In this document: piece after piece, positions 1-8,428 of the stretch
Layout of the letters: each line of letters starts with the position of its first letter
How positions within the stretch are numbered: position 1 is the first letter of the stretch
NCBI GenBank assembly: GCA_942491535.1
Contig: CALOBV010000005.1
Span: 124,001-188,000 of the forward strand
Direction: 5' to 3'
Source of the DNA: JAUVKT01 sp942491535
GTDB lineage: Bacteria; Bacteroidota; Bacteroidia; Bacteroidales; VadinHA17
Length of the DNA: 64,000 nucleotides
The notes under the pieces: generated by a model
Told to the model about the DNA's origin: nothing
What the model saw: only the letters and a program-made list of their open reading frames with translations
Databases searched by the model: none
Made by a program: the position numbers and the translations under genes

Positions 1-1974
1 GTAGAAATCAGATCCTCCAAAAGTGGTGATCGCTGCAGGCGCTGCAACATCTGTGGCAGGTAAGCCGTTGCTCATTACAACACCCTGAACAAGATGGTAA
101 GTAAGAACTGCATCAAGAGTTGCCTGGTCGGGCAGTTCAGTTATCCCAGCTGCTGCAAAAGCATCGTTCGTAGGTGCGAATAGTGTAAACCCGTCGGCTG
201 CTAAGAGAGCGTTAAGTATTGCTGGGCTAGCTGCCTTAACCGCTGCAATCAGAGTAGTAAAATCCTTGTTAAAATATGCAGGCTCAACTATTGTATTTAC
301 AAACATACCTACTGAAGGCGGAACAAGTACATTATCCATAACATGAACAACACCATTACTTGTCATTACGTCCGCAGTGTTTATTGCAGCACCACTGATA
401 GTAAATGAATCACCATCTTCCGCTACCATAATATCTTCTCCGTTTAATGACATTGCAGTTAAACCATCAACAAGATTTATAGCATATACCTCGCTTGCAA
501 GGACATGGTACTGAAGAACTGAAAGGAGTACTTCTTCAGGAATGTCATCAGCTGAAGTTTGTCCGATTACGGCAAGTAACTCGGCAAATGCAGCATTTGT
601 TGGTGCGAAAACGGTAAATGTACCTGTTTCATCACTCAGTGCATCCACTACTGCTGGATATTTCTCCAGGAGCGATACAAGGATTGAAAGATCAGGTGTA
701 GCTGCAGCTGTTTCAACAATATTTTTAGGAGGCATAATAACTGCATCAATAGTATGTATAGTACCATTTGTAGCATTTACATCAAAAGGATTGACTATGC
801 CAGCATTGTCGATCGTCAGAGCAGAAGCATCAATAGTTGCATATTTACCGGAAAGCATTTCAAACTCACCGGAAGTAAGATCAGCAGAAGTAATATTTCC
901 TGAAATTACGTGATAAAGCAGAATATCAGAAAGGTTATCAACCATATCAACATTATCGGCAGTTATACCGGCTGTTGCAAAGGCTGCATCTGTTGGAGCA
1001 AATACTGTAAAAGGACCTGCTGCCTGAAGAGCATCGACCAGATTAGCTTCTACTACGGCAGCTGCCAAAGTATTGTACCCGTAAAACTGTGCTGAAGTTA
1101 CAAGGTCGAAAGCAGGAATTAATACACCATTTATTGTATGAATAGTTCCGTTAGTAGCCTCTACATCAAAAGGAGAAGTAATTGCAATACCATTAACTGT
1201 CAGTGCACCTGCATCAATAGATATATCCTGTGTATTTAGTGTAGTTACATCTGATGTTGTAAGATCACCCGAAGTAACATTTCCAGATAGTACGTGGTAA
1301 AGTAAAATTTCAGCCAGTCCCGGAGTATCACCAATATTTTCGGCTGTTATCCCTGCAGCATTAAAGGCTGCATCTGTTGGGGCAAAAACTGTAAATGGAC
1401 CCGCAGCCTGAAGATCATCATCAAGACCTGCAGCAACAAGACCTGCTGCCAAGACATTATAACCCGCTTCAACAGCAGTCTGAACAAGATTCTTAGGAGG
1501 CATTAATATGCCATCAATTGAATGGATTACGCCATTACTACCCTCCAGATCAAAAGGAGAAATAATACTTATGCTATTAATAGTAAGTGCCATTGCATCT
1601 ACATCAGTAGTAGCACCACTTAACATAGTCAAATCGCCACTGGTAAGATCTCCAGACATAACTTTACCGGATACAACATGGTACTTAAGTATATTTTCAA
1701 GTCCTTCAACCGAACCAACATTTGATGTCGTAATACCAGCTGCATTAAAAGCTGCATCAGTTGGGGCAAATACTGTAAATGGCCCAACACCTTCAAGGTC
1801 ATCAACCAGACCTGCACTTGTCAGAGCAGAAGCCAGAACATTGTAACCATTTTCGACTGCTAAGTCAACAATGGTTTTAGGATCATCTACATCTTTATCT
1901 TTTTCACAAGATGTAAAAGCCGTTGCTCCTATCAGAAGCATTGCTGTTAAAATAAAGTTTAATTTTTTCATCAT
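1..1974 (-). CDS. Multi-domain fasciclin (FAS1) lipoprotein, 3' end outside window
   Basis: The minus strand is open from an ATG-ATG start at 1974 to the window edge (658 codons in view, no stop), so the C-terminus is missing. The N-terminus is a lipoprotein signal (hydrophobic stretch, then FTSC with the lipid-modified Cys at residue 23), followed by an acidic EKDKDVDD linker. Then come about five FAS1 domains of roughly 130 residues. Four show the signature GPFTVFAPTDAAF or close variants (FTVFAPTNAAF), and each ends with the NG-hIHxIDxVLhPP box (for example NGVIHSIDGILMPP). FAS1 repeats usually mediate adhesion or carbohydrate/matrix binding, so this is probably a surface-exposed lipoprotein. 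The first three domains are very alike, which suggests internal duplication. The ligand cannot be read from sequence. Confidence 0.9.
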   Translation of the reverse strand, partial: MMKKLNFILTAMLLIGATAFTSCEKDKDVDDPKTIVDLAVENGYNVLASALTSAGLVDDLEGVGPFTVFAPTDAAFNAAGITTSNVGSVEGLENILKYHVVSGKVMSGDLTSGDLTMLSGATTDVDAMALTINSISIISPFDLEGSNGVIHSIDGILMPPKNLVQTAVEAGYNVLAAGLVAAGLDDDLQAAGPFTVFAPTDAAFNAAGITAENIGDTPGLAEILLYHVLSGNVTSGDLTTSDVTTLNTQDISIDAGALTVNGIAITSPFDVEATNGTIHTINGVLIPAFDLVTSAQFYGYNTLAAAVVEANLVDALQAAGPFTVFAPTDAAFATAGITADNVDMVDNLSDILLYHVISGNITSADLTSGEFEMLSGKYATIDASALTIDNAGIVNPFDVNATNGTIHTIDAVIMPPKNIVETAAATPDLSILVSLLEKYPAVVDALSDETGTFTVFAPTNAAFAELLAVIGQTSADDIPEEVLLSVLQYHVLASEVYAINLVDGLTAMSLNGEDIMVAEDGDSFTISGAAINTADVMTSNGVVHVMDNVLVPPSVGMFVNTIVEPAYFNKDFTTLIAAVKAASPAILNALLAADGFTLFAPTNDAFAAAGITELPDQATLDAVLTYHLVQGVVMSNGLPATDVAAPAAITTFGGSDFY

Positions 1975-2226
1975 TGTAGTTTTAAGTTATTGTTTGATTG
2001 ATAAACATCAAAGGTTTATGTTTTGTTTAATGTTTTTTGCTTTTTCTTAAACATTAATTTTAACCCTTAATACAACATCCTCATAAACAATACTTTATTC
2101 AAACAAGAAAGACATAAAAAAAATTAATATATTTTTAAAAAAGTCATAACTTAGCTTAAGAAATGAGAAAAACATACCCGCTAACACCCTTATAGGGGAT
2201 AATTCAAGAATATAATATTGACTATT

Positions 2227-2475
2227 ATGAATATTTTTGTTGCGAATCTTTCATTCCAGACTAAAGAAGAAGAACTAACACAGCTTTTTGCAGAATTTGG
2301 AGAAGTAGTGTCGGTTAAGATAATTACAGACAGGTATTCAGGGAGATCAAAAGGTTATGGTTTTGTTGAAATGCCTGTTGAAGATGAGGCTCTAAAATCG
2401 ATAGAGGCTCTTAACGACAGGGAGTATAATGGCAGAAACCTTGTTGTCAAAAAAGCAAACCCCAGATCAGAATAG
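2227..2475 (+). CDS. RRM-type RNA-binding protein, 82 aa
   Basis: This is a single RNA recognition motif covering the whole protein. RNP2 is IFVANL at residues 3-8 and RNP1 is RSKGYGFVEM near residue 40. Such small stand-alone RRM proteins are common in Bacteroidota and Cyanobacteria, where they bind single-stranded RNA and often respond to cold or stress. The in-frame TTG nine bases upstream would add MTI. The ATG at 2227 is chosen because it begins the first beta strand (MNIFVANL) as in the family. It is a monocistronic gene with about 250 bases of AT-rich DNA on its 5' side, in which I see no convincing gene. RNA targets are unknown. Confidence 0.9.
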   Translation: MNIFVANLSFQTKEEELTQLFAEFGEVVSVKIITDRYSGRSKGYGFVEMPVEDEALKSIEALNDREYNGRNLVVKKANPRSE

Positions 2476-2539
2476 GGATCACTTAAAATATATTTGTACT
2501 CAGCTCAATTAGGATTGCATTATTATAAGGTATCAATAT

Positions 2540-2547
2540 TATCTTTG
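2540..2547 (+). promoter_or_regulatory. Putative Bacteroidota -7 element for the nitroreductase gene
   Basis: TATCTTTG matches the TAnnTTTG consensus and lies 28 bases before the ATG at 2576. An ATTG at 2514-2517 could serve as the -33 element, but the spacing (22) is longer than the usual 19, so this is tentative. Confidence 0.35.
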
Positions 2548-2575
2548 GTACCGGTATTAATTATCTATATGATAT

Positions 2576-3127
2576 ATGAAAATTATTGATTCGGTAAGAA
2601 ACAGATGGAGTCCGGTAGGCTTCAGTGAAGAGAAGGTAGGTATTGATATACTTGAAACAATATTTGAGGCTGCCAGATGGGCGCCCTCAAGTATGAACGA
2701 GCAGCCATGGAGTTATTATTATGCATTTAGGGGAGAAAAGGGATTTGAGAAGATGTTGGAATGCCTGGTCCCGGGAAACAGGGATTGGGCACATCAAGCT
2801 CCTGTTTTGATACTGGGCGTAAGCAATCTAAAATTCAGGTATAAAGACAAACCGAACAGGCATGCAATGCATGATATTGGAGCAGCAAACGCTTTGCTTG
2901 CAATACAGGCAAGTGAACTTGGCCTTCAGGCTCATCAGATGGGTGGATTTGATTATGAAAAAACTCTTAAGACATTCGATTTAGCTTTAAATGAGGTTGA
3001 ACCTGCAACATTTATTGCCCTTGGCTATCCGGCTGACCCGGAAACTCTGAAAGAAGAATTAAGGAAACGGGATACACAGGAAAGAAAAAGGAAAGACCAG
3101 TCTGGCGTATTCAAACATTTCATTTGA
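2576..3127 (+). CDS. Nitroreductase-family FMN oxidoreductase, 183 aa
   Basis: This belongs to the nitroreductase fold. The N-terminal RNRWSPVGFS is the FMN-phosphate-binding start (R-R-S type), RWAPSSMNEQPW is the conserved flavin-contacting segment, and HDIGAANALLAIQASELGLQAHQMGGF is the central helix region. Proteins of this type use NAD(P)H and FMN to reduce nitro compounds, quinones or enone-like substrates; the natural substrate here is unknown. It acts in the cytosol (no signal peptide). The C-terminus is strongly charged (KRDTQERKRKDQSG). It is followed by a structured spacer before P5C dehydrogenase, so co-transcription is possible but not shown. Confidence 0.88.
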   Translation: MKIIDSVRNRWSPVGFSEEKVGIDILETIFEAARWAPSSMNEQPWSYYYAFRGEKGFEKMLECLVPGNRDWAHQAPVLILGVSNLKFRYKDKPNRHAMHDIGAANALLAIQASELGLQAHQMGGFDYEKTLKTFDLALNEVEPATFIALGYPADPETLKEELRKRDTQERKRKDQSGVFKHFI

Positions 3128-3133
3128 ATATTT

Positions 3134-3196
3134 GTTTTGTAGGTAGAGCTTTCGCTAGGGTGAAAGGCGATAAATAATTCTGCAAAACTACCTATA
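3134..3196 (+). promoter_or_regulatory. Structured 5' leader of pruA (possible cis-acting RNA)
   Basis: TAGGTAG at 3140-3146 is complementary to CTACCTA at 3188-3194, which ends two bases before the ATG. Inside lies a small hairpin with CTTTC / GAAAG arms at about 3149-3166. GTTTTG at 3134-3139 could instead pair with CAAAAC at 3183-3188, which would exclude the outer helix, so two alternative folds exist over the ribosome-binding region. No known riboswitch class was recognised. Confidence 0.35.
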
Positions 3197-4825
3197 ATGA
3201 ATAATGCAATATACAATTTCCCCGTTCCTGAGAACGAGACAGTTCTGGACTATTTAAAGGGGAGCAACGAAAGAATAGATCTTGATAATGAACTAAAGCG
3301 CCAGGAAGGTGAAGTAATTGAGATACCTTTAATAATAGGAGGCAAGGAAATTCGCACCGGTAATACCGGGCATGTAACTTCTCCTCATAATCATAGTAAA
3401 AAGCTTGCTATATACCACAAGGCAGGAGAGAAAGAGATTAAGCTCGCAATCGAGGCTGCAAAATCGGCTCACCGTCAGTGGTCTAATATGCCCTGGACAA
3501 TAAGAGCTTCTATTCTCTTAAAGGCAGCCGAACTGATATCAACAAAATACAGATCGAAGGTAAATGCCTCAACCATGATTGGGCAGAGCAAAAACATCTA
3601 CCAGTCGGAGGTAGATGCTGTTTGTGAAAGCATAGATTTTCTAAAATATAGTGTTTCCTATGCAGGAACCATTTATCAGAAACAGCCAAAATCTGCATAT
3701 AACCAGCTAAACAGGATGGAATACAGAGCTCTGGAAGGATTTATTTTTGCTGTAAGCCCCTTTAACTTCACTTCGATAGCTGTAAACCTGAACACTGCTC
3801 CTGTTATGATGGGAAATACTACTATATGGAAACCTGCTACAACTTCACTCCTTTCTAATTACTACATAATGAAGATACTTGAGGAAGCTGGTCTGCCCGA
3901 AGGTGTTATTAATTTTCTACCAGGACAGGGCTCATTGATCGGAGGAAAAATTATGTCATCACACGACCTTGCAGGCGTTCATTTCACCGGATCCAACGCA
4001 ACATTCAACAAGCTATGGGCCCAGGCAGCGGCAAATCTTACCGGATACAAATCATATCCACGACTTGTTGGTGAAACAGGTGGTAAGGATTTTATATTTG
4101 CCCATCCTTCAACCGATCCGGAAGAACTTGCATTTAATGCAGTAAGGGGAGCATTCGAGTACCAGGGCCAGAAGTGTTCTGCAGCTTCGAGGATGTATAT
4201 ACCGGAATCTCTGTGGCCAAAGACAAAAGAATTACTTGTAGATATTGCTTCTGAAATAAAAGTAGGTGATGTAAATGATCCTTCAAATTTCATGAATGCA
4301 GTGATTGATAAAAATGCCTTTGATTCAATTTCAGCCTATATTGAATACGCCAGAGACAAGAGTGAGGCCTATATACTTACCGGTGGTGAATATGATAAGA
4401 GTGAAGGTTATTATATCAGACCTACCATAATAGTAACCACTGATCCCCATTTCAAAACTATGGAAGAAGAAATATTCGGACCTGTACTGACTATATTTGT
4501 CTATAAAGACAGTGAAATGGACGAAACAATTGAACTATGCAATACAACATCTCCTTTCGGACTCACAGGTGCAGTTTTTTCACAGGACCGTATAGCAGCC
4601 TCCAGAATCTGTAATAAACTGAGGTACGCAGCAGGGAATTTCTATATAAATGATAAACCAACAGGTGCAATTGTAGGTTTGCAGCCATTTGGAGGCTCAA
4701 GAGCATCGGGCACCAACGATAAGGCAGGTGGCGAATTTAACCTAATCAGATGGGTTAGCCCGAGAACGATAAAAGAAACATTTATCCCCATTAAAGAATA
4801 CAGATACCCATATATGATGGAGTAG
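3197..4825 (+). CDS. pruA: L-glutamate gamma-semialdehyde (1-pyrroline-5-carboxylate) dehydrogenase
   Basis: This 542-aa aldehyde dehydrogenase of the P5CDH type oxidises glutamate semialdehyde/P5C to glutamate with NAD+, the second step of proline and ornithine catabolism. Diagnostic segments are GFIFAVSPFNFTSIAVNL, the VGETGGKDF glutamate motif (general base) and FEYQGQKCSAASR with the catalytic Cys. Length matches stand-alone PruA (about 540) rather than the bifunctional PutA. No proline dehydrogenase is adjacent, so P5C may come from elsewhere on the chromosome. The ATG at 3197 sits just after the paired leader described at 3134-3196. Confidence 0.95.
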   Translation: MNNAIYNFPVPENETVLDYLKGSNERIDLDNELKRQEGEVIEIPLIIGGKEIRTGNTGHVTSPHNHSKKLAIYHKAGEKEIKLAIEAAKSAHRQWSNMPWTIRASILLKAAELISTKYRSKVNASTMIGQSKNIYQSEVDAVCESIDFLKYSVSYAGTIYQKQPKSAYNQLNRMEYRALEGFIFAVSPFNFTSIAVNLNTAPVMMGNTTIWKPATTSLLSNYYIMKILEEAGLPEGVINFLPGQGSLIGGKIMSSHDLAGVHFTGSNATFNKLWAQAAANLTGYKSYPRLVGETGGKDFIFAHPSTDPEELAFNAVRGAFEYQGQKCSAASRMYIPESLWPKTKELLVDIASEIKVGDVNDPSNFMNAVIDKNAFDSISAYIEYARDKSEAYILTGGEYDKSEGYYIRPTIIVTTDPHFKTMEEEIFGPVLTIFVYKDSEMDETIELCNTTSPFGLTGAVFSQDRIAASRICNKLRYAAGNFYINDKPTGAIVGLQPFGGSRASGTNDKAGGEFNLIRWVSPRTIKETFIPIKEYRYPYMME

Positions 4826-4826
4826 G

Positions 4827-4889
4827 AAGTGCCTAAAGTGCCTAAAGTGCCTAAAGTGCCTTGAGTGACTTGAGTGATTAGAATGAGTT
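4827..4889. repeat. Degenerate 9-bp tandem repeat
   Basis: There are three perfect AAGTGCCTA units, an AAGTGCCTT, and then decaying GAGTGACTT / GAGTGATTA / GAATGAGTT units, all with the same 9-base period (seven units). It begins one base after the pruA stop codon and fills the first half of the spacer before the metallo-hydrolase gene. It is non-coding and may be a replication-slippage product. Confidence 0.8.
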
Positions 4890-4956
4890 AAAGTTGGGAG
4901 TTATGTGTTATGGGTTTTGAGTTGAGAAACATTAACTTTACAAAAAAAATCCAGTT

Positions 4957-5880
4957 TTGAAGAATATACGAATTTTTATAGCAGCTCTCGCTTTTCTGTT
5001 AACTACAATAATTGTCAACGCCCAGGAACCATATATAATCGTACTGGGTATTGCACAGGATGGAGGCTATCCACACCTTGGTTGCCAGAAGGAATGTTGC
5101 AATGCGGCATGGGATAAACCTGAAATGAAGCGCTTTGTTGTTTCTCTGGCCCTTATTGAGCCTCAAAGCCAAAGATGGTTTCTCTTCGAAGCAGGGCCGG
5201 ATATGAGCGACCAGATTCAGTATTTCAGGGAACTTACCGACGGTAAATATAATTACCTGCCTGATGGGATTTTTGTAAGCCATGCTCATATCGGTCACTA
5301 CACAGGTTTAATGGAATTGGGAAGAGAAGCAATGAATTCAGACAGTGTCCCGGTATATGCCCTCCCTCGAATGGCTGACTTTCTTAAGAATAACGGACCC
5401 TGGGGACAGCTGGTAAGTTTGCATAACATTGCACTGGTAAAATTGCATAACGGATCAAGCATCAATATATCTGAAGGCATTACTGTAAGCCTGTTTGAAG
5501 TACCGCACAGGGACGAATATTCTGAAACTGCGGGGTACAGAATAAGTACAGGGGATAAAAACTATCTCTTCATCCCTGATATTGACAAATGGGATAAGTG
5601 GGAAAGGGACATATTAGCAGAAGTAAACCAAGTAGATGTGGCCTTTATTGATGGTACATTTTATTCCGGGGCTGAGCTTCCAGGCAGAGATATGAGCGAG
5701 GTTCCACACCCCTTTGTTGTTGAAACCATGGCTTTATTTAACAGTGAATCTTCGGACACAAAAAATAAGATAAAATTTATACACCTGAACCACAGTAATC
5801 CAGCTATTTACAAAACTGATATCGTAGATCTTATCGAGGAGAAAGGTTTTAATGTTGCTGTCCAGGGAAATAAGTACTAA
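4957..5880 (+). CDS. Secreted metallo-beta-lactamase-fold hydrolase, PqqB-like
   Basis: The 307-aa protein has a clear export signal (KNIRIFIAALAFLLTTIIVNAQ), so it is probably periplasmic. The fold is MBL/PqqB-like: GIAQDGGYPHLGCQKECC near the N-terminus, SHAHIGHYTG at the metal site, HRDEY, and a late HLNHSNP. The usual HxHxDH motif is HxHxGH here, so one metal ligand is changed, as I recall for this PqqB-like group. No other pqq genes are nearby, so a role in PQQ synthesis is unlikely and the substrate is unknown. The only start that keeps the signal peptide is a TTG at 4957, since no ATG lies close by in frame. Confidence 0.8.
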   Translation: MKNIRIFIAALAFLLTTIIVNAQEPYIIVLGIAQDGGYPHLGCQKECCNAAWDKPEMKRFVVSLALIEPQSQRWFLFEAGPDMSDQIQYFRELTDGKYNYLPDGIFVSHAHIGHYTGLMELGREAMNSDSVPVYALPRMADFLKNNGPWGQLVSLHNIALVKLHNGSSINISEGITVSLFEVPHRDEYSETAGYRISTGDKNYLFIPDIDKWDKWERDILAEVNQVDVAFIDGTFYSGAELPGRDMSEVPHPFVVETMALFNSESSDTKNKIKFIHLNHSNPAIYKTDIVDLIEEKGFNVAVQGNKY

Positions 5881-5891
5881 CAATTCAGGAT

Positions 5892-7472
5892 ATGGATCCT
5901 ATCTGGCTCATAGTAGCATTTGCATTTGGTTTCGTGATAAGTCTTACAGGTTTACCTCCTATGGTTGGTTATCTGCTTGCAGGATTTCTGCTTAATATTC
6001 TTGATATTGAATCCGGACATTTTATTGAAATCATTTCAGACCTGGGGGTAACACTCTTGCTTTTTACAATCGGACTAAAATTAAAACCTAAGAATCTTAT
6101 CAGGCCGGAGGTAAGCACGGGCGCCATTATACAGATGTTAATAGTAACAATTCTTTTTGGACTAATTCTCACTATTCTTACGTTTACCAATATAGATCAC
6201 CTAAGCGATCTGTCTATAATACAAATACTTATTATTGCTTTTGCCCTAAGTTTCTCAAGCACCGTATTCGCGGTAAAAGTGCTTGATGAAAGAGGAGAAA
6301 ACAACTCTCTCCACGGTATAACTGCTATAGGAATTTTGATTATCCAGGACCTTATAGCGGTTATCTTTCTGGTTGCAACCGCTGAAAAACTTCCCAGCTT
6401 ACTGGTATTTGCCATTCCTGTTGCACTATTTATTATCAGACCACTGGCTTTTATTATCATGAACAGGATAGGTCATGGAGAGCTGCTGGTATTATTTGGG
6501 TTCTTCCTGGCATTAATTCCTGGAGCCGAGATGTTCAAACTGGTAGGACTAAAACCTGATCTGGGTGCTCTGATACTGGGTATGCTTGTTTCCAGTCATC
6601 CAAAAGCAAAAGAGATGGCCGAATCTTTACTTAATTTCAAGGATATTTTTCTGATTGGGTTTTTTCTTACAATAGGACTGAAGGTAAGCCTCTCATTAAA
6701 TATTATCCTGGTATCACTTTTTATTGCCCTGGCTATAAACTTTAAGGTTATAATCAATTACCTGGTTCTTACACGTTACGGTCTAAGGGCCCGAACGTCA
6801 TATTTTACATCCTTAAGCCTGGCCAATTATTCAGAATTCGGGCTTATTATTGCCGCCGTTGCTGCTTCCAGGGGATGGCTATCTCCTGAATGGCTTGGTA
6901 TATTAGCTATATCACTATCCATGAGTTTCGTTATTTCATCCCCACTCAACTCTTACTCCCATAATATATTTCGAAATATCAGAACCTTTCTTAAAAGGTT
7001 TGAAACCAAGCATAGGCTTGTATATGACAGGACAATAGATATTGGTGATGCTGAGATACTAATTTTTGGCATGGGTCAGCTGGGGACATCCACATACGAT
7101 CATCTGGCCGAAATCCATCGTCAGAAAGTTCTGGGCCTTGATTATGATGATGAAATTGTACAGAAGCATTCATTACAGGGGAGAAAAGTAATAAAAGATG
7201 ATGCAACAGACCTTGAGTTCTGGGAAATGGTTAATGAAATGCAAAAAGAGAAACAACAGGTTAAAATGGTTGTTCTTTGTCTTGAAGACCATAAGTCAAA
7301 TATGTTCTCCATCGATAAATTGAAATCAATTAATTACTCAGGTAGAATAATTGCAACCGGCAGACATGAAGATGAGCTTCAGGACCTGAAGAAGAAGGGA
7401 ATCGATTCTGCCTATAATCTTTATGAAGAAGCAGGCATAGGACTTGCAGATCAGATTTGTAGTAGTATTTAA
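5892..7472 (+). CDS. Kef-type CPA2 cation:proton antiporter with RCK/TrkA-N domain
   Basis: This 526-aa membrane protein has about 12 hydrophobic segments in residues 1-370 typical of Na+/H+ exchanger (CPA2/KefB) domains, including the early GLPPMVGYLLAGFLL repeat. A cytosolic Rossmann domain follows with the nucleotide motif GMGQLG (IFGMGQLGTSTYD, about residue 395) and an acidic strand end, LDYDDE. Family members expel K+ or Na+ in exchange for H+, gated by nucleotide or glutathione-like ligands. The ATG lies 11 bases after the hydrolase stop, and the GNAT gene begins two bases after its own stop, so the three genes look co-transcribed. Ion specificity is not predictable from sequence. Confidence 0.9.
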   Translation: MDPIWLIVAFAFGFVISLTGLPPMVGYLLAGFLLNILDIESGHFIEIISDLGVTLLLFTIGLKLKPKNLIRPEVSTGAIIQMLIVTILFGLILTILTFTNIDHLSDLSIIQILIIAFALSFSSTVFAVKVLDERGENNSLHGITAIGILIIQDLIAVIFLVATAEKLPSLLVFAIPVALFIIRPLAFIIMNRIGHGELLVLFGFFLALIPGAEMFKLVGLKPDLGALILGMLVSSHPKAKEMAESLLNFKDIFLIGFFLTIGLKVSLSLNIILVSLFIALAINFKVIINYLVLTRYGLRARTSYFTSLSLANYSEFGLIIAAVAASRGWLSPEWLGILAISLSMSFVISSPLNSYSHNIFRNIRTFLKRFETKHRLVYDRTIDIGDAEILIFGMGQLGTSTYDHLAEIHRQKVLGLDYDDEIVQKHSLQGRKVIKDDATDLEFWEMVNEMQKEKQQVKMVVLCLEDHKSNMFSIDKLKSINYSGRIIATGRHEDELQDLKKKGIDSAYNLYEEAGIGLADQICSSI

Positions 7473-7473
7473 G

Positions 7474-8031
7474 ATGACAAAAAAAAGTATTAAAATCAGA
7501 AAATGGGATCTCTCTGATGCACCGCAGCTGGCCATATTTGCCAATAACAAGAATATTGCCGATAATCTACGGGATGCCTTCCCCTACCCTTACACCATTA
7601 AAGATGCAAACAACTTTATCCAGGCAGCAATAAAAGATGACCCGTCGGCCAGGCTTTTTGCAATCGACCACGACGGACTTGCAATTGGAAGTATCGGAGC
7701 AATATTCAAGAATGATGTATACAGGATGAATGTTGAAATAGGTTACTGGCTGGCAGAAGAATACTGGGGTAAGGGAATTGCAACAGCTTCTATATCTCTT
7801 ATTGTCAGATATATCTTCGATAACTACGATACTATAAGAATATATGCCGAAGCATATGCCGATAATATAGCCTCTCACAGGGCCCTGGAAAAAGCAGGGT
7901 TCAGAAAAGAGGGTGTTTTTAAAAAAAATATTGTTAAAAATGGAATTATAAAGGATAGTCTTTTATATGCATTGTTAAGGGAAGAATACACTGATTTTCA
8001 ATCCGCTAATATTATATCAGACAGTGTATAG
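7474..8031 (+). CDS. GNAT-family N-acetyltransferase (RimJ/RimL-like), 185 aa
   Basis: Residues MTKKSIKIRKWDLSDAPQLAIFANN... form a RimJ/RimL-type GNAT. EIGYWLAEEYWGKGIATASISLIV is the acetyl-CoA pyrophosphate-binding loop (Q/RxxGxG/A, here WGKGIA), and RIYAEAYADNIASHRALEKAGFRKEG is the conserved C-terminal N-S-alpha-K-GF block. Such enzymes acetylate protein N-termini or small amines; the acceptor is unknown. The ATG at 7474 is preferred over an ATG at 7444 inside the antiporter gene because the family starts here and the spacing (two bases after the stop) is operon-like. Confidence 0.88.
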   Translation: MTKKSIKIRKWDLSDAPQLAIFANNKNIADNLRDAFPYPYTIKDANNFIQAAIKDDPSARLFAIDHDGLAIGSIGAIFKNDVYRMNVEIGYWLAEEYWGKGIATASISLIVRYIFDNYDTIRIYAEAYADNIASHRALEKAGFRKEGVFKKNIVKNGIIKDSLLYALLREEYTDFQSANIISDSV

Positions 8032-8095
8032 AAAGTTATCAAATTTATTTACCAAAGCAGTAAAAATAAATAATACACTTTTATAATATTCAGGA

Positions 8096-8126
8096 TTTGA
8101 ATTTTTAAAAGATTTAGTTACTTTTG
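8096..8126 (+). promoter_or_regulatory. Consensus Bacteroidota promoter of tRNA-Lys
   Basis: TTTG at 8096-8099, exactly 19 bases, then TACTTTTG at 8119-8126 (TAnnTTTG). Transcription would begin near 8131, about 25 bases before the mature tRNA 5' end. This is a full match to the Bacteroidota housekeeping sigma-factor consensus. Confidence 0.8.
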
Positions 8127-8154
8127 CATCGCCTTTTATAAAAGGTAAAGAGGA

Positions 8155-8230
8155 GACTCAGTAGCTCAGTTGGTAGAGCACATCCCTTTTAAGGATGGGG
8201 TCCTGAGTTCGAGACTCAGCTGAGTCACCA
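8155..8230 (+). tRNA. tRNA-Lys (anticodon TTT)
   Basis: This is a 76-nt cloverleaf with encoded CCA. The acceptor arms are GACTCAG and CTGAGTC, followed by A-CCA. The D-arm is GCTCAGTTGGTAGAGC, the anticodon stem CATCC/GGATG with loop CTTTTAA, giving anticodon TTT. The T-arm is CTGAG-TTCGAGA-CTCAG. Its 3' part is repeated twice downstream. Confidence 0.96.
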
Positions 8231-8242
8231 GATTAATAGAAA

Positions 8243-8271
8243 GTCCGTCTGCAGAGACGGGCTTTTTTTTT
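8243..8271 (+). terminator. Intrinsic terminator of tRNA-Lys
   Basis: GTCCGTCT and AGACGGGC pair around a GCAG loop and are followed by nine T residues. Two further copies, at 8305-8332 and 8463-8489, belong to the repeats. Confidence 0.88.
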
Positions 8272-8332
8272 CGAGACTCAGCTGAGTCACCAAATTATAA
8301 GAAAGTCCGTCTGCAGAGACGGGCTTTTTTTT

Positions 8333-8428
8333 GTTATCTATATCTCCTATTGTCTCGAACTCGCTCTGCTACAGTCTGTCTCTTCGCTAAAAATGTCCAC
8401 CGGACATTTTATTTACGCTCAGTCCAGT
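8333..8428 (+). repeat. Small palindromic insert between tRNA-end copies
   Basis: This 96-base non-coding segment contains a perfect hairpin, AAAATGTCC (8390-8398), loop ACC, GGACATTTT (8402-8410). Near its start, GTCTCGAAC (8352-8360) is the reverse complement of the T-arm segment GTTCGAGAC that resumes at its end (8427-8435). The insert could therefore fold into a larger stem with the third copy. It resembles a small repetitive element rather than a gene. Confidence 0.7.

Noticed and set aside
542..1846. Plus-strand ORFs of 61-123 codons inside the first 2 kb
   Set aside because: They are antisense shadows of the fasciclin gene; the minus frame is open throughout and has clear FAS1 motifs.
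4827..4889. Possible CRISPR array
   Set aside because: Period is 9 bases with no spacers and no cas genes in the window.
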